Source of the DNA: Thermoplasmata archaeon
GTDB taxonomy: Archaea > Thermoplasmatota > Thermoplasmata > Thermoplasmatales > Thermoplasmataceae
DNA length: 9,079 nt
Direction: 5' to 3'
NCBI GenBank assembly: GCA_021811505.1
Contig: JAJZOM010000115.1
Coordinates: forward strand, 1-9,079
Shown here: in pieces, positions 5,976-9,079 of the stretch
Numbering within the stretch: position 1 is the stretch's first letter
How the letters are laid out: each line of letters opens with the position of its first letter
Made by a program: the position numbers and the translations under genes
Notes under the pieces: generated by a model
What the model was told of the DNA's origin: nothing
The model's input: only the letters and a program-made list of their open reading frames with translations
Databases searched by the model: none

Positions 5976-6626
5976 ATGTTTGAACCTGTAAGCAGAAACA
6001 TTCTAAGGTGGGGGACGCCGGACCCTGAGGGAGACTGGATCATGTATGGGCATATTGTTCACGATGAGCAAAAATGCATAATGATTGACCCTCCGCTTGT
6101 TCCGGGATTAATGGAATCGGCTGCAAGGCTGGGAAAACTGGAAGCGATTATCCTTACGACTCTGGATCATACAAGAGGTGCTAAGTACATAAATGAAAGA
6201 ACCGGAGCCCCTATATTTATACCTGATCAGGTAAAATCAACCTGCGTCGATCCTGAAGCGGTGTTGTGGCAGAAGGGAATCAGGGAATTCCACAAATACA
6301 GCGACAAGGATCTGTTCGGACTGAAGCCTTACCGTGTAACTGCCGAAGGTAAAAGTGCAGCAGATAAACCATGGATGGATGAGTTTGCTTTGCTCGTGCC
6401 TAAAGAATATCTGATTGTTGGAGATGTTGCCATAGGGACACCTGAAGGAAACATTATTCCTGCTCCAGAATGGTTCCCCCATACCCCACCCCATCCAGAG
6501 CTTCCTTCTGTTTTCAGAGAATTCTCAAAGGTCGTGCTTAATTCCGGGGCAACCTCACTTCTCGCGTCACATGGCAGCAACATTTATGGACATCTCCAGG
6601 AAATAGTGAGATCCGGAAAACACTGA
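5976..6626 (+). CDS. metallo-beta-lactamase-fold protein with degenerate metal site
   Basis: This 216-aa protein has the linear order of the metallo-beta-lactamase fold. A strand with IMIDPPLVPG (35-44) is followed by LEAIILTTLDHTRGA (55-69), corresponding to the usual L-T-H-x-H-x-D-H-x-x-G. LIVGDVAIG (146-154) carries the bridging Asp (D150), and SLLASHGSNIYG (194-205) carries the last His (H199). D64 and H65 of the DH pair are present, but both His of HxH are replaced (Leu60 and Thr62). One metal site should therefore be lost or altered. It is probably cytoplasmic, since no signal peptide is seen. It may be a non-hydrolytic or single-metal member, and no substrate can be named. The ATG at 5976 follows a TATA box at leaderless distance. 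The gene converges on the HTH_10 regulator. Confidence 0.72.
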   Translation: MFEPVSRNILRWGTPDPEGDWIMYGHIVHDEQKCIMIDPPLVPGLMESAARLGKLEAIILTTLDHTRGAKYINERTGAPIFIPDQVKSTCVDPEAVLWQKGIREFHKYSDKDLFGLKPYRVTAEGKSAADKPWMDEFALLVPKEYLIVGDVAIGTPEGNIIPAPEWFPHTPPHPELPSVFREFSKVVLNSGATSLLASHGSNIYGHLQEIVRSGKH

Positions 6627-6709
6627 ATACGATTATTTAGGCCAGACAAAAGAAGTATTTAGGTATAAAAATGGCCAATGTTCTTCGGGCTCTAGCATCG
6701 CCGATCCCG

Positions 6710-6714
6710 AAAAA
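6710..6714 (-). terminator. weak T-tract after the HTH_10 gene
   Basis: On the minus strand a T5 run follows the TGA stop (6722-6720) by about six bases. Short T-runs can end archaeal transcripts, but this one is minimal and has no hairpin. Confidence 0.25.
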
Positions 6715-6719
6715 GCAAT

Positions 6720-7448
6720 TCAATTGACTTTGGAAGTCAACATATTCGAGGTAATCATTTCACCCCGCTTTTTTCCACCGGCCTTGAACAGCTTAAGGTA
6801 TGGTATCATTGCCTCCATGATCCTGTTCTCTGCTTTTCGCAGGTGTTCCTCGTACGTTGAACGTGATATTCCTAAACTGTTTGCTATGGAATCTGTTGTA
6901 ATTTCCCTTGGTGAGACGTAATAGCCATAATCAAAGGCCTTTACAAGGGCTTCCATCTGCCTGTCGGTCAACCTTGAGAAAAAACTCTCAATCCAGATAG
7001 TTGAGGGTACCGCGTCGGTGTGCACGAGACGTTTACGGGTTAACTCAATTTCTCCCAGCTTGGATAGGTCTGCAAAAAACTTTTTTGTGTCCTCCTCGTT
7101 GAAGCTTATTACCTTGAAATATCCCCAGCCGTCCAGGTATATCGCCGGATGGACCTGTACAACATGATTTCTCTCTGCGATATTCCACATGCTGTCGAGA
7201 AGATCGCAACTGCAGCGCATTGTTAGAACTATCCCATCATTCGAGAACTTATAATTGTCTATCACCCTGTCTATACTTCTGGCGTATTTCTCTAGTTCCG
7301 ACATCAGGTCTTCATGATCCAGAGGGACATGGACCATCTCCTTGTCCCAGACACACCACATTGATATCCTTACCCCCGGATACTTGCCGGACATCTGTAT
7401 GAAGGGATAATTGTATCTTATCTTGAAAGATATTTCCCAGGATTCCAT
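6720..7448 (-). CDS. HTH_10 (bacterio-opsin activator type) transcription regulator
   Basis: This 242-aa protein ends in an archaeal HTH_10 domain at about 158-215. RLTDRQMEALVKAFDYGYY is followed by SPREITTDSIANSLGISRSTYEEHLRKAENRI, the typical LT-x-x-Q...A-x-x-L-G-x-S-x-S-T-x-x-x-H-L-x-x-A-E layout. The N-terminal part (1-150) is a sensor-like region containing YPFIQMSGKYPG and ISMWCVWD, as in Thermoplasmatales homologues. C32, C79 and C81 could sense metal or redox state, though this is speculative. The DNA target is unknown. The gene is divergent from the short gene at 7559 and the thioesterase, so those and its own promoter are obvious candidate targets. The ATG at 7448 has TAATAT 22-27 bases upstream and no Shine-Dalgarno, suggesting a leaderless mRNA. 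The C-terminal tail after 220 is Lys-rich. Confidence 0.85.
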   Translation of the reverse strand: MESWEISFKIRYNYPFIQMSGKYPGVRISMWCVWDKEMVHVPLDHEDLMSELEKYARSIDRVIDNYKFSNDGIVLTMRCSCDLLDSMWNIAERNHVVQVHPAIYLDGWGYFKVISFNEEDTKKFFADLSKLGEIELTRKRLVHTDAVPSTIWIESFFSRLTDRQMEALVKAFDYGYYVSPREITTDSIANSLGISRSTYEEHLRKAENRIMEAMIPYLKLFKAGGKKRGEMITSNMLTSKVN

Positions 7449-7469
7449 AAGTGTGCCAGTATTGTTGCC

Positions 7470-7475
7470 ATATTA
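7470..7475 (-). promoter_or_regulatory. TATA-like box for the HTH_10 gene
   Basis: The minus strand reads TAATAT 22-27 bases before the ATG at 7448. It lies in the 110-base divergent intergenic region shared with the gene at 7559. Confidence 0.45.
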
Positions 7476-7532
7476 GACTTGTCCCTTCATATGACGGCTT
7501 GAATAACAGGTAGAATCCTGTTGACCCCTATC

Positions 7533-7550
7533 TTTATCTTAAGCTGGAGG
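7533..7550 (+). promoter_or_regulatory. TATA-like box and Shine-Dalgarno before 7559
   Basis: TTTATC (7533-7538) lies 21-26 bases, and GGAGG (7546-7550) eight bases, before the GTG at 7559. If the TATA call is right the RNA would begin near the GTG and would not contain the GGAGG, so the two signals compete as explanations. Confidence 0.35.
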
Positions 7551-7558
7551 TAGAGAAA

Positions 7559-7806
7559 GTGTACGAATATGAGATAAGGAATGGCGTGTCCATGGATAAT
7601 TTGTCAGCATTACGGGGTATAGACGCAGATCTGGCCCTTTATATCAGGAATGAATTCGGCAGGACCGCATCTTACGGGATGTTGACTGGAAGAACCAGAA
7701 CGCTATGGAAACAGAGACGCTTGAAGTTAAGCGCCCACAGGAAACCGAATTCTGGGATATTATCTGGGTTAAAGTGAATTTTAATATGATCCGTCACATA
7801 ATTTAA
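7559..7806 (+). pseudogene. short hypothetical gene, apparently frameshifted
   Basis: A GTG at 7559 follows GGAGG (7546-7550) by eight bases and a TTTATC box at 7533-7538. The frame reads as ordinary protein through VYEYEIRNGV, LSALRGIDADLALYIRNEFG and TASYGM. It then turns into a Lys/Arg/Ser-rich tail ending at 7777 (72 aa in all). From about 7670 another frame reads ILRDVDWKNQNAMETETLEV, then KRPQETEFWDIIWVKVN, and stops at 7804-7806, three bases before the thioesterase ATG. The simplest reading is one ancestral protein of about 80 aa broken by a single frameshift near 7655-7690. The alternatives are an intact 72-aa protein plus an overlapping 33-aa ORF from ATG 7705, or a sequencing error. 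The family is not recognised. It appears to be the first gene of a unit with the thioesterase. Confidence 0.45.
7780..7787 (+). promoter_or_regulatory. TATA-like box for the thioesterase gene
   Basis: TTTAATAT lies 23-30 bases before the ATG at 7810, at leaderless distance. It falls inside the end of the preceding broken gene, so the thioesterase could be transcribed on its own. Confidence 0.45.
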
Positions 7807-7809
7807 TGC

Positions 7810-8262
7810 ATGGAAAAACCTGATTCCGAATATGGATGGATCATTACCCATTTAAGCGCAATTTATCCATGGCAGATAGATCACATGGGGCACATGAATG
7901 TCCAGTTCTACGCCTCTCTCTTTGATCAGGCCACATGGTCATTTTTCTCCGGATATGGCATAACGGGAGATTACCTGAGGAACAATGAAAGAGGAATGGC
8001 TGCGCTTGACCAGCACACCGAATATAAACACGAACTTTTTGCCGGGAGTGTTGTTGAGATCAGGAGCAAGTTGAATTCCGCGACTCCTAAAACCATTAAC
8101 TTTACGCACAGGATGTATCTGAGACCGGAACACATCCTTGTTGCAACAACTGAATTCACCGGCGTTCATATGGATCGGAACAAACGTAAATCCATCCCGT
8201 TCCCGGATGATATTTTTCAAAGGATGAAAAGCAATCTTCCGGAATCAACTGAACGTGCTTAA
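7810..8262 (+). CDS. hotdog-fold acyl-CoA thioesterase (4HBT-like)
   Basis: This 150-aa protein has the single-hotdog length and the 4HBT signature YPWQIDHMGHMNVQFYASLFDQA. D24 is the likely catalytic Asp, followed by the GHMN turn and the long helix. A second conserved segment, HTEYKHELFAGSVVEIRSKL (69-88), matches the family's H-x-x-Y-x-x-E-L-x-x-G pattern, and FTHRMYL with VATTEF forms the later strands. Members hydrolyse acyl-CoA or hydroxyacyl-CoA thioesters as cytoplasmic homo-oligomers. The WxIDxxGHMN form resembles FadM/YbgC relatives and the thioesterase domain of carnitine dehydrogenases. The acyl substrate cannot be deduced. The ATG at 7810 has no Shine-Dalgarno and a TATA-like box 23-30 bases upstream. 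Confidence 0.85.
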   Translation: MEKPDSEYGWIITHLSAIYPWQIDHMGHMNVQFYASLFDQATWSFFSGYGITGDYLRNNERGMAALDQHTEYKHELFAGSVVEIRSKLNSATPKTINFTHRMYLRPEHILVATTEFTGVHMDRNKRKSIPFPDDIFQRMKSNLPESTERA

Positions 8263-8296
8263 CGACGTAATCGTGCTATGTCCGGATTTTACCGGA

Positions 8297-8304
8297 TTTT
8301 TTTT
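8297..8304 (+). terminator. T8 tract after the thioesterase gene
   Basis: An uninterrupted run of eight T lies 35 bases after the thioesterase stop, preceded by a tandem CCGGATTTT duplication (8282-8290 and 8292-8300). T-runs of this length are the usual intrinsic termination signal of archaeal RNA polymerase and need no hairpin. It separates the thioesterase from the triosephosphate isomerase gene. Confidence 0.6.
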
Positions 8305-8376
8305 CTGTTTCCATCTCGTCGCCGTAAGAACGAATGATACCTCCAGCAGCTAATGGTTATCATCACAGGAAACTGA

Positions 8377-8396
8377 TTTAATTAAAGGTGGTATAC
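8377..8396 (+). promoter_or_regulatory. AT-rich promoter elements before tpiA
   Basis: TTTAATTAAA (8377-8386) lies 24-33 bases before the TTG at 8410 and is the better TATA candidate. TATAC (8392-8396) is only 14-18 bases away, too near to be the main box. No GGAGG-like site precedes the start. Confidence 0.4.
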
Positions 8397-8409
8397 AAGT
8401 CAGAGAACT

Positions 8410-9069
8410 TTGAAGAATGCCGTCATTATTAATCTGAAACACTATGAAATATCCTCTGGAAAATCCTGTGAGAGATTCCTAAGTTCATTCATCGGAATGG
8501 ACATTCCTGAGAATATCAGAGTGGTATTTGCACTGAACCCGATAGATTTGAGAATTGCAAGGGATTTTCCTGAACTTGAATTCTACAGCCAGCACGTTGA
8601 TTCGGTTGGCTACGGGGCTTTTACGTCCAAAATTTCCATAGAATCGCTGATGGATATGGGCATCTCCGGATCGATTCTTAACCACTCCGAAAACCGCCTG
8701 AATAAAGCCAATATATCAAAAACTCTGGACAGGGCTTACAGAATGGGTTTTCCTGTTGTCGTATGCAGCGAAAATCTTGTCGAAGCAGGTGAATACTCGA
8801 AGCTCAAGCCAGAATTTATAGCGTATGAACCACCTGAACTGATTGGCGGGGACGTATCAGTGACTTCCTCAAGACCTGAAATTATAAAGGATGTGGTGAA
8901 TTTGTGTTCGAAAAATAATGTACCTGTACTGGTCGGTGCTGGGATAAAGAATAATAATGACTTTACAAAATCCTTGGAATTAGGGGCTCATGGAGTTCTG
9001 GTGGCTTCCGGAATCGTTTTGTCTAAAGACCCACTTATGTCGTTAAATTCATTAATTGAGAAACTATGA
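8410..9069 (+). CDS. tpiA: triosephosphate isomerase (archaeal type)
   Basis: This 219-aa enzyme interconverts dihydroxyacetone phosphate and glyceraldehyde 3-phosphate in glycolysis/gluconeogenesis. It has the shortened archaeal length; bacterial and eukaryotic enzymes are about 250 aa. The active-site residues are all visible: INLKHY with N8 and K10, LNHSENR with catalytic H92, and AYEPPELIGG with catalytic Glu E140. The phosphate-binding loops VGAGIK (175-180) and GVLVASGI (195-202) are also present. The TTG at 8410 gives MKNAVIINLK, the expected first beta strand, and no in-frame ATG lies near enough to replace it. It follows a T8 terminator and an AT-rich promoter, so it probably starts a new unit. 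It overlaps what looks like the next start codon. Confidence 0.95.
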   Translation: MKNAVIINLKHYEISSGKSCERFLSSFIGMDIPENIRVVFALNPIDLRIARDFPELEFYSQHVDSVGYGAFTSKISIESLMDMGISGSILNHSENRLNKANISKTLDRAYRMGFPVVVCSENLVEAGEYSKLKPEFIAYEPPELIGGDVSVTSSRPEIIKDVVNLCSKNNVPVLVGAGIKNNNDFTKSLELGAHGVLVASGIVLSKDPLMSLNSLIEKL

Positions 9070-9079
9070 AGCGTCGAAC
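9066..9079 (+). CDS. possible start of the next gene (cut by window edge)
   Basis: ATGA at 9066-9069 overlaps the tpiA stop by 4 bases, and the frame reads M-K-R-R before the window ends. The same 4-base coupling is used in the ETF operon, so a translationally coupled gene is plausible. Four codons cannot identify it. Confidence 0.35.

Noticed and set aside
8282..8300. Tandem CCGGATTTT duplication as a possible repeat array or operator
   Set aside because: There are only two copies, directly before a T8 run. It is more simply part of a termination region.
1..9079. CRISPR array, insertion sequence or defence system
   Set aside because: No regularly spaced repeats, transposase, integrase or defence-type nuclease motifs were seen on either strand.

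Overview
This window looks like chromosomal DNA of an archaeon, most plausibly a Thermoplasmatales-type euryarchaeon. The evidence is an archaeal-length triosephosphate isomerase (219 aa), a bacterio-opsin-activator type (HTH_10) regulator, frequent AGG/AGA arginine codons, and first genes that appear leaderless: TATA-like boxes lie about 23-35 bases before the start codon with no Shine-Dalgarno between. Genes inside the operon instead carry GGAGG-like ribosome sites. The lineage is inferred from gene content, not from any marker such as rRNA.

Region 1 (1-3664, + strand) is a tightly overlapped redox operon, already under way at the left edge. It encodes the C-terminal part of an HdrA fused to MvhD, an HdrC-HdrB (HdrD-like) fusion with two [4Fe-4S] motifs and two CCG domains, then electron-transfer flavoprotein alpha and beta. 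All three junctions overlap by 4 bases (GTGA, TTGA, ATGA), so the four proteins are very probably made together. The likely product is a soluble flavin/iron-sulfur complex joining an ETF to a heterodisulfide-reductase core, a candidate electron-bifurcating or confurcating machine. It is the most interesting content of the window.

Region 2 (3665-5975) is more AT-rich and holds two minus-strand genes. One encodes a small unrecognised protein with two CxxC pairs (3786-4235). The other encodes a membrane-embedded M48/HtpX-like zinc metalloprotease, for which I prefer the ATG at 5549. A segment at about 5687-5907 reads like a small gene decayed by frameshifts.

Region 3 (5976-7448) has a metallo-beta-lactamase-fold protein that has lost the HxH half of its metal motif, converging on an HTH_10 transcription regulator.

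Region 4 (7449-9079, + strand, divergent from the regulator) has a short, apparently frameshifted gene, a hotdog-fold acyl-CoA thioesterase, an intergenic stretch with a T8 tract, the triosephosphate isomerase, and the first codons of another gene overlapping its stop. The thioesterase and the ETF/Hdr operon would both suit acyl-CoA metabolism, but nothing in the window links them directly. No tRNA, rRNA, CRISPR array or insertion sequence was seen.
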